In this document: piece by piece, positions 41,932 to 51,548 of the stretch
Layout: each line of letters starts with the position of its first letter
Position numbering within the stretch: position 1 is the stretch's first letter
Assembly: GCA_029262455.1 (NCBI GenBank)
Contig: JAJCZJ010000024.1
Location: forward strand, 62,001-126,000
DNA length: 64,000 nt
DNA from: Deltaproteobacteria bacterium
Lineage (GTDB): Bacteria > Desulfobacterota > Binatia > HRBIN30 > CADEER01
Direction of reading: 5' to 3'
Position numbers and translations under genes: made by a program
The notes under the pieces: model-generated
The model's input: only the letters and a program-made list of their open reading frames with translations
What the model was told of the DNA's origin: nothing
Databases searched by the model: none

Positions 41932-44900
41932 TCACCGCTGCGCCCGATACCTCCTTCTATCGTTTCTCCCGGCCGGCGCCAGAAAGTCACTGCCCCAACA
42001 CTTGCCGTTCGAACTCTGCACTTGGGCGGTCACTTGGCCCTGTTCACGGAACGGCAGAACCGGCAGATCCAAAGAAGGACCGGTCATGAGAACACTTAAA
42101 CGCGCGCGGTCGTCGTCTGACACGCTAATCGTGACTCGCCGCAGGCCCTCGTCGGACTCCGGGTTCGCGTATCGATAACTCACACCGCGACTGCCACTCG
42201 AACGCCAACACGGCCTGTCGTCACACTCTCCTCCGTGGGGTGCGACCGCAGCCAACACCGGCGTAGGAGTTCCCGCGACGTAGTCATAGACACAAAACGC
42301 GTACCCCTGCCCCGAGGTCAGCGGATTCGGGAAGTCCTCCGGGCTCTGACCGTCGGCCAACCAATAGAAGCGGACGCGGTCAAAGCGATCTCGAATGCCC
42401 CGGTAGACAACCACCGTCGAGCGGCTCGCATTTGGCGGCGTGCAGCCCAATTGCGGATTCGGCGAACAGCCAAACGCCACTTCCGGGGTGCTCGAGGGCG
42501 GCGGAGACGCAGTATCAGTCGGAACCGCGGTCTCAGTTGCACTCGGAACCCGCGTCGCTGTTGGGCTCGGGACCAAAGTCGCGGTTGCCGTCGGCACTGC
42601 CGTCGGCTGAGGGGTATCGGTGTTGGTCGGAAGCGGCGGCACGGTCGATGTACTCGTCGGGAGTGCCACAGTCGGTTCGACAGTTGCAGTACTCGTATGC
42701 GTGCCCTCCGGCGTCGCAGTCGGTGTCGAGGCGGGGTCTGCCTCAATGTCGAAAAGTAGACCCGTGATCCCCAAGCTCTCAGCCCGCGCCCGCGCCGCCG
42801 AGCAATCATCACCATCGATCTCGGCACAGGGGGCAATCTCCCCCGCCACGGCTACTCCGAACTGAGCAAAGCACTCGGCGTTCGTGAGACCCTGCACCGG
42901 ACACGTCACGTCCGGATCGTCCAAGTGGAGGTCCGGCCGATTCGGTGGCAAAACCACGGCGTCCGGATTTTGCTCGACCCAGTACAACTGAAACGATCGA
43001 CCCGGAACTCCATTAAAATCGTAGACGAACATCTGAGACGGACGCATCGGCCGCATCTGCTTGTCGGTACCCGGCGACATCCGGATATTGACCGGCTGGG
43101 CGGGCAAGCTGTTCGAGGCGTAGGTAACCACCGGGGTAAAGCTGACGTTGCGTATCTCTGCCCGCTTGTCGCTCACGCCGGCGACGAAGGACTCCTGGAG
43201 ATTGATATGATTCTTGAGAACACCATCATGCAGCACGCTGACGTTGGGCTCTCCAGTGCCGTCTTGCGGGTTTGGCGGCATCGCGATGCCAATATTGAAG
43301 CCCTGGATGTCGAAATTCCGAACGATCAACTGGCCGTTCTCGTACGATGATGTCCCGAGCCAAAAGCCGCGATTGAAGCGCGCGTTCGGGCCGTTGAGGA
43401 TCGACACCGCCGGATCGTCGCGCATGACAAAGTCGTCAAAGGTGTTTCGGCTCTCATGGAACGCGTAAACACCTGTGTGGTTGATGTGCCAAAACCGATA
43501 CCCCTCAAACAGGCTCTCCTGCTTGTAGTAAGACACCGAGCAGCAACCGCGAGCCCACGTCAGCCACAGGCCCTGGCCGGTAGCCCCGTACGCCTCGTTA
43601 CGCGCCGATTCCAGCACCGGCAGCCCCTCGCGCCGATCGCGACCAGCCACCATGCCACTGGTCGAGCCGTGATAGTTCCAACCCTCATATTCGTCCGGAT
43701 CCTGGAGGTCCGCACCGCGGAACTTCGGCACCCGCATCGTCGCTTTGATATAGTATCCATTGTAGTTGTACGAAAAGTCGGGAACGTTCGCGGCAACGTT
43801 GTCGCGTACGTAATTGTGCTCCCCACTGAACCAAAAAGCGTCTCGCGTCGTCCCGAACAACTTCCTCGTGTTGAAGACGCCGCCGCGCCCGACACTGAGA
43901 AGAGTGTTCTGCGTATCGCCGGCGCGGGTATGAACCACGAAGTTGTGTTCGAAAACGTTGTACGATTCGTTGCCGTCTTCGGTCGCGATCGCCGAACCGA
44001 TACCAGCATAGGCGACGTTGTCGCGAAAGAGCCCGTAGTGCGTATCGTGAACCGCGATGCCCCACTTGTTCATACCGTGGAACACGTTCCCCACGACCTC
44101 GAGTTGATATCCGGTATTCGTCAGATTCTCCGGACCCATCACGTGGTGCAGATGCAGCGAGTATCGACCAATCTGGTTTTCACCGACTTTGGTCAGAATA
44201 CCATCAGAATCAAAGATCGAGCTGTCCAGGCTCGCGATCGTCGTTCGCCCCAAGTCCACGAACGCAGCGTAACGAATGTCGATGTCAGCCCGGTGCAGCA
44301 AGAGGACGTGGCCACGATGGCCGTTGACCGCACCGTCCTCACTGAGAAACACGACATTTCGGGTCAGGTTCCCGACGTGGGGAAGCATGGACCTCTCAGT
44401 CGGCCCGACGTTACCCTCCACATCGCGCGGCCCCGCGTGGTCGTGCGCCAACGGTGACTCTAGAGCGATCGTCGCACCGCTGATCGACTTGACGACGACT
44501 TCCTCCGCCTGCGAAGTAAAGGCCTTCTGGGAAACAAACGGGATCTGCCGGGTATCGGGGACGATCAACAGGTCGCCAGGTCGCCAGCCGACAAGCGGGG
44601 TCTCGACATTGAGCACCGAGTCTGTCGCAAACGGCTCTTCCGCGAAGCGTACAAAGGTGGGTTCGACACTTCGCCCATGCACTTCAACCGTACCGAAAAC
44701 GATCAGTCCCTTGCCGTACTGACGCGGGTCGATACCGGCAGCCCCGGGCACGCCCGTATCGAGCTCGGTGTCGCCGCGAAACACGACCTGCGCGGACACT
44801 GCTGCACTAACCGGATCCAATGCCGTACCGATTGCCAACGAACCCTCCGGCATCACCATCAAGACATCGAGAACGATCTTGGTGTTGCGATCGGTCGCGA

Positions 44901-45240
44901 AGCGCAGCCGCCCGTGGTCCTGGACTTCGATGCAGTCAATGCGGACATCTGAATCGATGTCGTAGACAACGATATCGCCGGCGCGGATTTGAACGCGCGC
45001 ATCGACACCGGGCACCGCGCCATTGGACCACACAACGGGGCTCGACCAATTCCCGGAACCGATGCTTTGATGAACCGGCGCCCCCGCATCGGCGAGATTG
45101 CAAAAGCGCGGAATCACATCACTCGGCGCCCTCACGAAGTCACTCGTAACTTCCAAGCCGTCGCTGCCGTGGCCAAATACCGCAACCGGCAACACCATCG
45201 ACAACAAACTTCCCAACCCAACAATCCACAAGCTTCGCAT
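41932..45240 (-). CDS. Secreted G8-domain, beta-helix protein with Thr/Pro stalk
   Basis: 1102 residues. A signal peptide (LWIVGLGSLLSMVLPVAVFG) is followed by a G8 domain (about 50-190: GNWSSPVVWSNGAVPGVDA, VQIRAGDIVVYDIDSDVRID) and a long parallel beta-helix (to ~640) with repeats such as GYQLEVVGNVFHGMNKWGI. Around 790-880 there is a low-complexity stalk rich in T, P, S and A (PTATATLVPSPTATRVPSAT), then a cysteine-containing C-terminal domain (CSPNPQLGC) of unknown type. G8 domains are known from animal CEMIP/TMEM2 and PKHDL1 proteins and some bacteria. The protein is probably an exported carbohydrate-binding or -cleaving protein. Confidence 0.85.
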   Translation of the reverse strand: MRSLWIVGLGSLLSMVLPVAVFGHGSDGLEVTSDFVRAPSDVIPRFCNLADAGAPVHQSIGSGNWSSPVVWSNGAVPGVDARVQIRAGDIVVYDIDSDVRIDCIEVQDHGRLRFATDRNTKIVLDVLMVMPEGSLAIGTALDPVSAAVSAQVVFRGDTELDTGVPGAAGIDPRQYGKGLIVFGTVEVHGRSVEPTFVRFAEEPFATDSVLNVETPLVGWRPGDLLIVPDTRQIPFVSQKAFTSQAEEVVVKSISGATIALESPLAHDHAGPRDVEGNVGPTERSMLPHVGNLTRNVVFLSEDGAVNGHRGHVLLLHRADIDIRYAAFVDLGRTTIASLDSSIFDSDGILTKVGENQIGRYSLHLHHVMGPENLTNTGYQLEVVGNVFHGMNKWGIAVHDTHYGLFRDNVAYAGIGSAIATEDGNESYNVFEHNFVVHTRAGDTQNTLLSVGRGGVFNTRKLFGTTRDAFWFSGEHNYVRDNVAANVPDFSYNYNGYYIKATMRVPKFRGADLQDPDEYEGWNYHGSTSGMVAGRDRREGLPVLESARNEAYGATGQGLWLTWARGCCSVSYYKQESLFEGYRFWHINHTGVYAFHESRNTFDDFVMRDDPAVSILNGPNARFNRGFWLGTSSYENGQLIVRNFDIQGFNIGIAMPPNPQDGTGEPNVSVLHDGVLKNHINLQESFVAGVSDKRAEIRNVSFTPVVTYASNSLPAQPVNIRMSPGTDKQMRPMRPSQMFVYDFNGVPGRSFQLYWVEQNPDAVVLPPNRPDLHLDDPDVTCPVQGLTNAECFAQFGVAVAGEIAPCAEIDGDDCSAARARAESLGITGLLFDIEADPASTPTATPEGTHTSTATVEPTVALPTSTSTVPPLPTNTDTPQPTAVPTATATLVPSPTATRVPSATETAVPTDTASPPPSSTPEVAFGCSPNPQLGCTPPNASRSTVVVYRGIRDRFDRVRFYWLADGQSPEDFPNPLTSGQGYAFCVYDYVAGTPTPVLAAVAPHGGECDDRPCWRSSGSRGVSYRYANPESDEGLRRVTISVSDDDRARLSVLMTGPSLDLPVLPFREQGQVTAQVQSSNGKCWGSDFLAPAGRNDRRRYRAQR

Positions 45241-45418
45241 CGGGCAAGCTTACGAGATCGAGGCGAATTTGAAAGCCAATTTCGAAGCAATTGTTTGGTA
45301 AATTAGGTGCGCATTTGCGTCCGCATAGGACGTCGCAATGAAGTCGCTTGCGAACTCATCGCACGCAAAGCACGCCACACGTCACACACTGCTGCGGCAC
45401 GCTCATCGCTTCGTGCAA

Positions 45419-46639
45419 TTAGGTGACCGCGCCCGCCGTTTTCATTGCGACGATCGTATCCCAATCGTAACCCAGCTCCTGCAGGATCTCGTCGCCGTGT
45501 TCGTTGAACTCTGGTGACCGACCCGTCGCCGTTGGCTCTTCGTCGAATTGGACAGGGCTAGCGACCAGATCGAATTCCACACCCTGCTTCGTCGCAGTTC
45601 GCGCCAGGTAACCGTTCGCCTCGACTTGCGGGTCTGCCGCAAGCTCCAGAGTGTTCTGCACCGGTGCCCACTGTCCTTTTAGAGTCGCGAATCGTGACGA
45701 CCACTCAGCCAGCGTGGCACTTCCAATCGCTGTCGCGATTTCCTTACGGGCCTCGCCGCCATTCGCTTGTAAGGTCTCGTGTGAATCAAACCGGGGGTCA
45801 CCGACTAAGTCAGGCCGACCGATGTGAGCACAGAAGTCTGGCCAGTAATGGAACGCTTGCAGCATAACGACGCTAAGCTTGCGTTTATCCGATGTCTCAT
45901 AGACTCCGACCAACGGGTTTCCGGGACCGTCCCCACCCATAGGAATCGGCCCCCACGGCGATTTCATCTGCAGCGACAACGCCACAGCTGCCGACATCGC
46001 CCAGGCGCCCGTCCCGAGCAGCGATACGTCGACGACCGACGCCTCCCCGGTCCGCTCCCGTTTGAAGAGCGCCGCGGCGATACCGCCCGCGATCGTCATG
46101 CCGCCCATCGAATCGCCATACGCCGGTCCCGGCTGCGGTGCGATACCGGCCACCTCGGGGGTCGTCGAACCCGACGCGCTGCCACCACGGCACCAGAAGG
46201 CCGTCATGTCATACCCGCCGCGATCGCGATCGGGCCCCTTCGGACCAAACGACGTACCGCGAACATAAATGATTTTCGGGTTGTGCTGACGAATGTCGTC
46301 GATATCGATGCGGAGCTTCTCCAAAACCCCAGGTAATTTGTTGGTCAGAAAAACATCGCAGGTCGCCGCCAACTTATAGATCACCTCGCGGCCTTGGGGT
46401 TTCGAGATGTCCACGCCGATCGATTTCTTGCCGCGATTCGAGTGTTCGTTCAGGACGTGCACGGACCCGGAAAGATCCATGACTCCGGTCCGGGCCAAAC
46501 CGCGCATAGCGTCGCCGCGCTCAGCGTGCTCGACCTTGATCACTTCTGCGCCCCAATCCGCAAGCACCGCGGAGGCGGCGGGAACGAACGTGTGCTCAGC
46601 AACTTCGAGGACTCGAATCCCCTTCATGACATCAACCAC
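45419..46639 (-). CDS. Class III CoA-transferase (CaiB/BaiF)
   Basis: 406 residues. The N-terminal KGIRVLEVAEHTFVPAASAVLADWGAEVIKVEHAERGD and the active-site region YGDSMGGMTIAGGIAAALFKRERTG identify the CaiB/BaiF family; the aspartate in GDSMGG is the likely catalytic residue that forms the acyl-CoA anhydride. The enzyme moves CoA between acids; the substrate is unknown. The gene starts at ATG 46639 on the minus strand and its nearest neighbours are unrelated. Confidence 0.9.
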   Translation of the reverse strand: MVDVMKGIRVLEVAEHTFVPAASAVLADWGAEVIKVEHAERGDAMRGLARTGVMDLSGSVHVLNEHSNRGKKSIGVDISKPQGREVIYKLAATCDVFLTNKLPGVLEKLRIDIDDIRQHNPKIIYVRGTSFGPKGPDRDRGGYDMTAFWCRGGSASGSTTPEVAGIAPQPGPAYGDSMGGMTIAGGIAAALFKRERTGEASVVDVSLLGTGAWAMSAAVALSLQMKSPWGPIPMGGDGPGNPLVGVYETSDKRKLSVVMLQAFHYWPDFCAHIGRPDLVGDPRFDSHETLQANGGEARKEIATAIGSATLAEWSSRFATLKGQWAPVQNTLELAADPQVEANGYLARTATKQGVEFDLVASPVQFDEEPTATGRSPEFNEHGDEILQELGYDWDTIVAMKTAGAVT

Positions 46640-46762
46640 AGCGGCTTCTCCTTCTTGTCGGCGAAAGAGCCGACAACCGGCAATAGCGTACGATGGGGAT
46701 CGATTCCAACAGGCGGAGGGCGGAGAGACTCCCCCCGGTCGTGTTGCGGCGAGTGAGGGTCT

Positions 46763-49399
46763 TCAGGCGCTGGCGAGGTGTGCTTCGTCGTCGCGCGGAA
46801 TCGAGACCCGGAAGGTCGAACCGCGCCCCTCCTCGCTCTCGACCTGGATACTGCCACCGAGCAATTCCACGTATCGGCTGACGATATGCAGACCTAGTCC
46901 AACACCGTCGTGGCGCCGAGTCGTCGAACCGTCGAGTTGGCGAAACGGCTCAAATATGTTCGGGAGCTGCTCCGTGGGAATACCTTCGCCGGTATCGGCT
47001 ACCGATGCCTGCATGAATCCATCGGGTGCCGATACTGCAACGGTGACCGTGCCACTGTCGGTGAACTTGAGGGCGTTCGTAATGAGATTCTTCAGAACCA
47101 CCTTCAGCTTGGCGGGGTCGGTCAATACTGTCGGTAGGTCGAGGGGAGCATCCCAAATCAACTTGACATCTTTTTTGCGCTCGAGGAGCGGAGAGACCTC
47201 CGAGCGCAACTGATCGAGCAAATTTCGCACGTCCGTCTCGCTGTGCTCGATCTGCTGCTTGCCCTGCTCGAGTCGGCTCAGATCCAACGTCGAGTTGATG
47301 AGTTCCAGTAAATTCCAACCGCTCTGCTCAATGCGGTCACAAATCATTTTCTGGTCGTCGGTCGTCGCGCCGTACTCGCCGTCGCGCAGCAGATCATTGA
47401 AGCCCAAGATTACGTTGAGCGGAGTCCGCAACTCGTGTGACATGGTCGCGACGAATTCCGACTTGAGGCGATTGGCCTGCTCCAAGGAGGCAGTCAAACG
47501 AGAATTCTCGAGGGCCAAAGAGGCCAGGTGCGCAATGCCGCGCGCGATACGTTTCTGCTCCGAGGCAAAGCCTTTGCTACCGCCAAGAAAAGCCGCGCCG
47601 TGATAGCCGATGAGTTCGTCGCCGCGCCGCAGTGCCATATACAGAGTATTGGTCAGTCCGTATTTTTCGTGCAGGGCAGGAATGGCCAGAGGATCTGTTG
47701 CGTCGGCGTGACAGACCTCGACGACATCGTTCAGTTCGAGGGCTTCCAAAATGGCATCGCGGCCCAATGGCAACTTACCCTCACCCTCGACCGACGGCTT
47801 CATCTCGTGTCCGTACGACCCGGCGAGTACAAGCTCGTCGGTGTCGGGATGCAGCATGACGCTGCCGCTCACGTCGCATTTCAATAGCTCCGGCGTCAAC
47901 CGACACATCCGATCGACGACGACGTCCGCATCCAGCGCCGAGATCAATTCGCGCCCCACCCGCGCCATCGCAGTCGAAATGCGCACCTCTTGCTGCAAGA
48001 CCTGCTCGAGCTGCTTTTGCTCCGTGATGTCACGGGCCACCGTCGAAAACGCACTCAGCTGACCATTCAAATCGCGATGGGCAACGACCACTTGCGAGAC
48101 CGGAACTTCCTTACCCCCGGGACCTTTGATCGCCGTCTCGCCCTGCCACGATCCTTCGCGCAGTGCGATCGGAACCGCTTCCTCGCTCAGGATCTTGTTC
48201 GCCCACTCCGGCTGATGGTCGTTCGCGATACCGCCAACGATGTCAATATCGGGATCGAGACCCAACATCACGCGGCCGGCGGCGTTGTAGTACAGGACGT
48301 TGCCTTGCGGGTCACTGATTCCAACCAAATCCGGGGTCGCCTCGAGAACCTCTAACAGCCGACGCTGCTCATCTTCCGCTTGGGCGCGCGCCGTGATGTC
48401 GCGCGCGGCCCCGAAAATGCGGACCACGCCATCTTCCTGCCGCTCAGGCTTCGAGTGCGTGCGCAGGATGTGCACTTCGCCAGCCTTGTCGATAATTCGG
48501 TATTCGGAGACAAACGCTTCCTCCCGTTCGATTGCCGCCTGGCCGCCTTCAACGACTCGATCGACGTCATCGGGATGGATCAGCTTGCGCCAACCCATCT
48601 CCATCACCTCGTCGACGGTGTAGCCCGTAATCCGAGTGAAGGAGTCCGTCACCCAGTCGAAGCTCATCCCCGACCCGGACGGTCCGACGGTCGCCGCATA
48701 GGCGTAGTCGGATGTCATCTCCGACACAGCTCGATAGCGCGACTCCGACTCGGTCAGAGCGTCGTAGAGGCGGGACAGTTCGCGCGTCCGTTCCTCGACT
48801 TTCTCTTCGAGCTCACGAACCCAAAGTATACCGCGATCGGCTCGCTGACGCTCGCTTTTGATCTCCTTGATCACGTATCCATAGAAGAGGGCCACCGTGT
48901 AGAAGAACACAACCTGGATCAGATTATTGGGATGCCAGCCCGACAGGTAAATGTTGATTAGACTCAACATCGTGCTGCCCAAAAGAACCAAGAATAGGCT
49001 CTCGCCGAGAGCCGCCAGAGACAATACAAAAAAGTAGAGGAGAAAAAACTCCTGCCCCGCAGCGCCAGCAGAGTGCAAAGCCCAAGACACCCAGAGAGTG
49101 TCGGCAATCAGAATCGGCGCTTCGACGTACCAGGAAAACACCAGGGCGGGCGACACCAGAGACAGCGCGACGTTGCTCGACAACGCCATGGCAATCATCA
49201 AAGCATGACTCGCCTCGACTTCAGACCGCTGCAGCAACACCAGGTACGACGCTGCCGCGATAAAGACATATCGGAGCAGTAGAAACAGCCCCTTACGGCC
49301 GCCGCCCAGATGCCTGAACTGTGAAGAGTCCGACATACGGTGTTCGGTCTCGCGCAAGAAACGCGCCAGTGCGTGTTGCCCTGTCATCTGCACTGACAT
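46763..49399 (-). CDS. Membrane-bound PAS-PAS-GAF histidine kinase
   Basis: About 878 residues. Five or six membrane helices fill the first ~170 residues (FLLLRYVFIAAASYLVLL, FFLLYFFVLSLAALGESLFL). A coiled coil (VRELEEKVEERTRELSRLYD) leads to two PAS domains (about 220-480), a GAF domain (about 500-640) and a classical kinase: HisKA with ATMSHELRTPLNVILGF, then HATPase with NLITNALKF, VADTGEGIP and GVGLGLHIVSRY. No receiver is attached and no response regulator gene lies beside it, so it is an orphan kinase. The start is uncertain: 49399 (MSVQ) or 49387 (MTGQ) is more likely than 49459. Confidence 0.88.
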   Translation of the reverse strand: MSVQMTGQHALARFLRETEHRMSDSSQFRHLGGGRKGLFLLLRYVFIAAASYLVLLQRSEVEASHALMIAMALSSNVALSLVSPALVFSWYVEAPILIADTLWVSWALHSAGAAGQEFFLLYFFVLSLAALGESLFLVLLGSTMLSLINIYLSGWHPNNLIQVVFFYTVALFYGYVIKEIKSERQRADRGILWVRELEEKVEERTRELSRLYDALTESESRYRAVSEMTSDYAYAATVGPSGSGMSFDWVTDSFTRITGYTVDEVMEMGWRKLIHPDDVDRVVEGGQAAIEREEAFVSEYRIIDKAGEVHILRTHSKPERQEDGVVRIFGAARDITARAQAEDEQRRLLEVLEATPDLVGISDPQGNVLYYNAAGRVMLGLDPDIDIVGGIANDHQPEWANKILSEEAVPIALREGSWQGETAIKGPGGKEVPVSQVVVAHRDLNGQLSAFSTVARDITEQKQLEQVLQQEVRISTAMARVGRELISALDADVVVDRMCRLTPELLKCDVSGSVMLHPDTDELVLAGSYGHEMKPSVEGEGKLPLGRDAILEALELNDVVEVCHADATDPLAIPALHEKYGLTNTLYMALRRGDELIGYHGAAFLGGSKGFASEQKRIARGIAHLASLALENSRLTASLEQANRLKSEFVATMSHELRTPLNVILGFNDLLRDGEYGATTDDQKMICDRIEQSGWNLLELINSTLDLSRLEQGKQQIEHSETDVRNLLDQLRSEVSPLLERKKDVKLIWDAPLDLPTVLTDPAKLKVVLKNLITNALKFTDSGTVTVAVSAPDGFMQASVADTGEGIPTEQLPNIFEPFRQLDGSTTRRHDGVGLGLHIVSRYVELLGGSIQVESEEGRGSTFRVSIPRDDEAHLASA

Positions 49400-49550
49400 C
49401 GTGCCGCTGCCGGACCAGTATGGCAAGCGCAACGACAACACTTTGACACCGAACCGCACGTTGGTGACCCCGCGCTACGCCGCCAGCGGGACAGCCCGAT
49501 CGGCTTCACCCCGATCGAGCACCCGAGCGAAGGCGCCGGTCGGGCCCCCA

Positions 49551-49600
49551 AGTGGCAAGCGGCGGCAAGCGGCGGCAAGCGGTGGCAAGCGGTGGCAAGG
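49551..49600. repeat. Five 10-bp tandem repeats
   Basis: The unit (A/G)G(T/C)GGCAAGC occurs five times in a row, upstream of the kinase gene (minus) and downstream of the first small paralogue. The surrounding gap (49400-49676) holds no gene. Confidence 0.85.
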
Positions 49601-49645
49601 CTGATGCAGCAGGACGCAAGTACTTTTGCCATGCGCGAGCTACAG

Positions 49646-49686
49646 GCTAGTGCCCCGAGAGCTAGTGCCCCGAGAGCTAGTGCCCG
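49646..49686. repeat. 15-bp repeat covering a stop codon
   Basis: GCTAGTGCCCCGAGA occurs twice in full and then in part (GCTAGTGCCCG). The third, partial unit contains the stop codon (CTA on the plus strand) of the small protein gene at 49677. Slippage here would alter the C-terminus of that protein. Confidence 0.85.
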
Positions 49687-49904
49687 ATGGTGGATCGCAT
49701 ATCTTGCATGAACGTCGACATCGAGTGCATCGCGTGATTCGGCCAGTCATCCGATTGCTTCAGGACAGCCAACGCCAGAAGGAGGGCCGACTTCATCACC
49801 GCCTCCGCCTCATCGTGTCGTATAGCCGATTGCAAACTTTCATCGTGTATCGATACTGAGAAGTCGAATCTGCCGAGTCGATCGCTGAATTGTCGCTGTG
49901 TCAT
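49677..49904 (-). CDS. Small unknown protein, paralogue A
   Basis: 75 residues, acidic and helical. It aligns with the product of the next upstream gene: both have F-x-(S/M)-x...(S/D)AI-x-H-x-x-AE-x-V, then A-x-x-x-AL-x-VL, a tryptophan and (H)M-x-x-FM-x-x-MR near the end. I do not recognise the family. No signal peptide or membrane helix. A GGATAGGGGG region precedes the ATG. It forms a pair with paralogue B (145 bp between them) on the same strand and may be cotranscribed. Low-complexity repeats follow directly at its stop. Confidence 0.7.
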   Translation of the reverse strand: MTQRQFSDRLGRFDFSVSIHDESLQSAIRHDEAEAVMKSALLLALAVLKQSDDWPNHAMHSMSTFMQDMRSTIGH

Positions 49905-50049
49905 GGAAGCCCCCTATCCGGTTATGCAGCCCCCGGAGGCTAGCAGAGGTACGAACCCGTGCGCAGCTGGGATTTCCCCGCGTCGACGTAGTGGAAAACC
50001 CTATGAGGCTTCGGGTTTCCACGCCCCCTTCTAAGAGAATCCCCGTCGC

Positions 50050-50286
50050 TCAGCAGAGTTCGTCGCGGAGCATCCGGTACCGCATCGCCACCATGAATGC
50101 CGCCATATGCTCGAGATATTCTTCCAGCCAAGGCTCGTCCTCAGCAAGCACTGACAGCGCTGCTGCAATGGCCGTGCTCAGCACTTCTTCGGCACGCTCG
50201 TGCTCGATGGCGTCATCCAACACCCAAGTCGTCACCTCCAGGTCCATTGAGAACAGACCGGTTCGATCAGCAATCATTCTACGCAT
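50050..50286 (-). CDS. Small unknown protein, paralogue B
   Basis: 78 residues, acidic, helical. Starts at ATG 50286 after GGAGGG; the track ORF from 50406 runs through a non-conserved leader. It shares with paralogue A the pattern AI-x-H-x-x-AE-x-V, A-x-x-x-AL-x-VL, W and HM-x-x-FM-x-x-MR (for instance EHERAEEVLSTAIAAALSVL against RHDEAEAVMKSALLLALAVL). This supports both frames as real genes from a duplication. The function is unknown; the compact helical form with regular heptad-like hydrophobics would suit a protein-protein adaptor, which is inference. Confidence 0.72.
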   Translation of the reverse strand: MRRMIADRTGLFSMDLEVTTWVLDDAIEHERAEEVLSTAIAAALSVLAEDEPWLEEYLEHMAAFMVAMRYRMLRDELC

Positions 50287-50536
50287 AGTTCCCTCCGGCG
50301 CTTCCCACCGCCCAGAGCACCCACCCCGCATCAGCGCGTATTCACAAGAGAATGCGTTAATTCGCAAGCAACGATGTTCAAAAGCAAAGAACAAGGCGCC
50401 CCGCACCTGACCGTCCGAGTCGAGCCCCCTCCATCCTCTCGATCAACGCCACTGCCCGTGATATCGGCGTCGAGTCACCCGCCACAGTGTGGCGACAACA
50501 TCGGGCATCGTCACGGAACGTGAGAGGGGCAAAGCA

Positions 50537-51307
50537 TTGAAAGATCTGTTCTCGGTCAAAGGAAAAGTGGCATTGGTCACTGGCGGATCACGCGGTATCG
50601 GACTGATGATCGCCCGAGGGTTCGTTGAAAACGGAGTCAAGACCTACATCTCCTCCCGCAAGAAAGACGTTTGCGACGAAGTCGCGAGCGAGCTCTCTAA
50701 ATCGGGTGAGTGCATCTCCGTTCCGGCGGACCTGAGCTCAGAGGAAGAGACCCAGCGGTTGGTGAAGGAGATCTCGGGGCGCGAGCCCGCCCTGAACATC
50801 CTGGTCAACAACGCCGGCGCCAACTGGGGCGAAGCAATGGCCAACTATCCAAACAAAGCTTGGGACAAGGTCCTCGGCCTCAACGTCAGGAGCGTCTTCG
50901 ACCTGACCCGCCACTGCATCCCGCTGCTCGAGAAGGCGGCCACCCAAGAAGACCCCGCCCGCGTCATCAACATCGGTTCGATCGACGGCATCCAGATCCC
51001 CGCCCTCGAAACCTACGCCTACTCGGCAAGTAAGGCCGCCGTCCACCAACTATCCAAAGTGCTGGCCAGCCAGCTGGCGGCCAAAAAGATTACCGTCAAC
51101 GCGGTCGCGCCCGGCCCTTTCGAGAGCCAAATGATGGCCGAGACCCTGCGCAACTTCGGCGACGCGATTATCAACTCGTGCCCGCTAAAACGCATCGGCA
51201 CCCCCGAGGACATGGCCGGCGTCGCCATCTACCTATCTTCCCGCGCCGGCGCCTACGTCACCGGAACTGTCATCCCAGTAGACGGCGGAATGCTAGTCAG
51301 CCCATGA
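50537..51307 (+). CDS. Short-chain dehydrogenase/reductase (3-oxoacyl-ACP reductase-like)
   Basis: About 256 residues from TTG 50537, which stands behind GAGAGGGG and gives the family N-terminus LFSVKGKVALVTGG; GTG 50489 is an alternative. TGGSRGIG binds the cofactor, NNAGANWG follows, the catalytic serine lies in NIGSIDG and YSASK holds Tyr and Lys. R and K after the second strand (ISSRKK) predict NADP(H). A substrate is not implied. The C-terminal PVDGGMLV is the usual end. Confidence 0.9.
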   Translation: MKDLFSVKGKVALVTGGSRGIGLMIARGFVENGVKTYISSRKKDVCDEVASELSKSGECISVPADLSSEEETQRLVKEISGREPALNILVNNAGANWGEAMANYPNKAWDKVLGLNVRSVFDLTRHCIPLLEKAATQEDPARVINIGSIDGIQIPALETYAYSASKAAVHQLSKVLASQLAAKKITVNAVAPGPFESQMMAETLRNFGDAIINSCPLKRIGTPEDMAGVAIYLSSRAGAYVTGTVIPVDGGMLVSP

Positions 51308-51356
51308 CACCGCGCTAGCGGCGCTTCGGACTGGGAAGGATGGACGCCCTAGGCGT

Positions 51357-51548
51357 CTATCCCTCTAGTTTTATCGCCTGCCGGGGGCAGCGACGAACCG
51401 ACTCTTCGACCTTCGCGCGAAGATCCTCGGACGGGTTTTCATCTTTGACAATGAGAAAGTCGTTCTCGTCGACTTCGAACACTTCAGGGCAGACCTTCAT
51501 ACAAACAGCGTTAGCCTCGCAAAGGTCAAAATCCACAACGATCTTCAT
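51357..51548 (-). CDS. Ferredoxin of the [3Fe-4S] P450-partner type
   Basis: 63 residues. Cysteines are spaced C-x5-C-x3-C-P (DLCEANAVCMKVCPEVF) with a fourth in RRCPRQA near the end. This is the single-cluster ferredoxin family that often serves cytochrome P450s, usually carrying [3Fe-4S]; a [4Fe-4S] cluster is possible since the middle position is a cysteine. An internal FEVDENDFLIVKDE strand is typical. The start follows GGAGAGACGTACGA. It is convergent with the SDR gene; no P450 is in the window. Confidence 0.9.
   Translation of the reverse strand: MKIVVDFDLCEANAVCMKVCPEVFEVDENDFLIVKDENPSEDLRAKVEESVRRCPRQAIKLEG

Noticed and set aside
43456-44457. 333-aa plus-strand ORF
   Set aside because: Shadow of the G8-domain gene; composition typical of GC-rich antisense frames.
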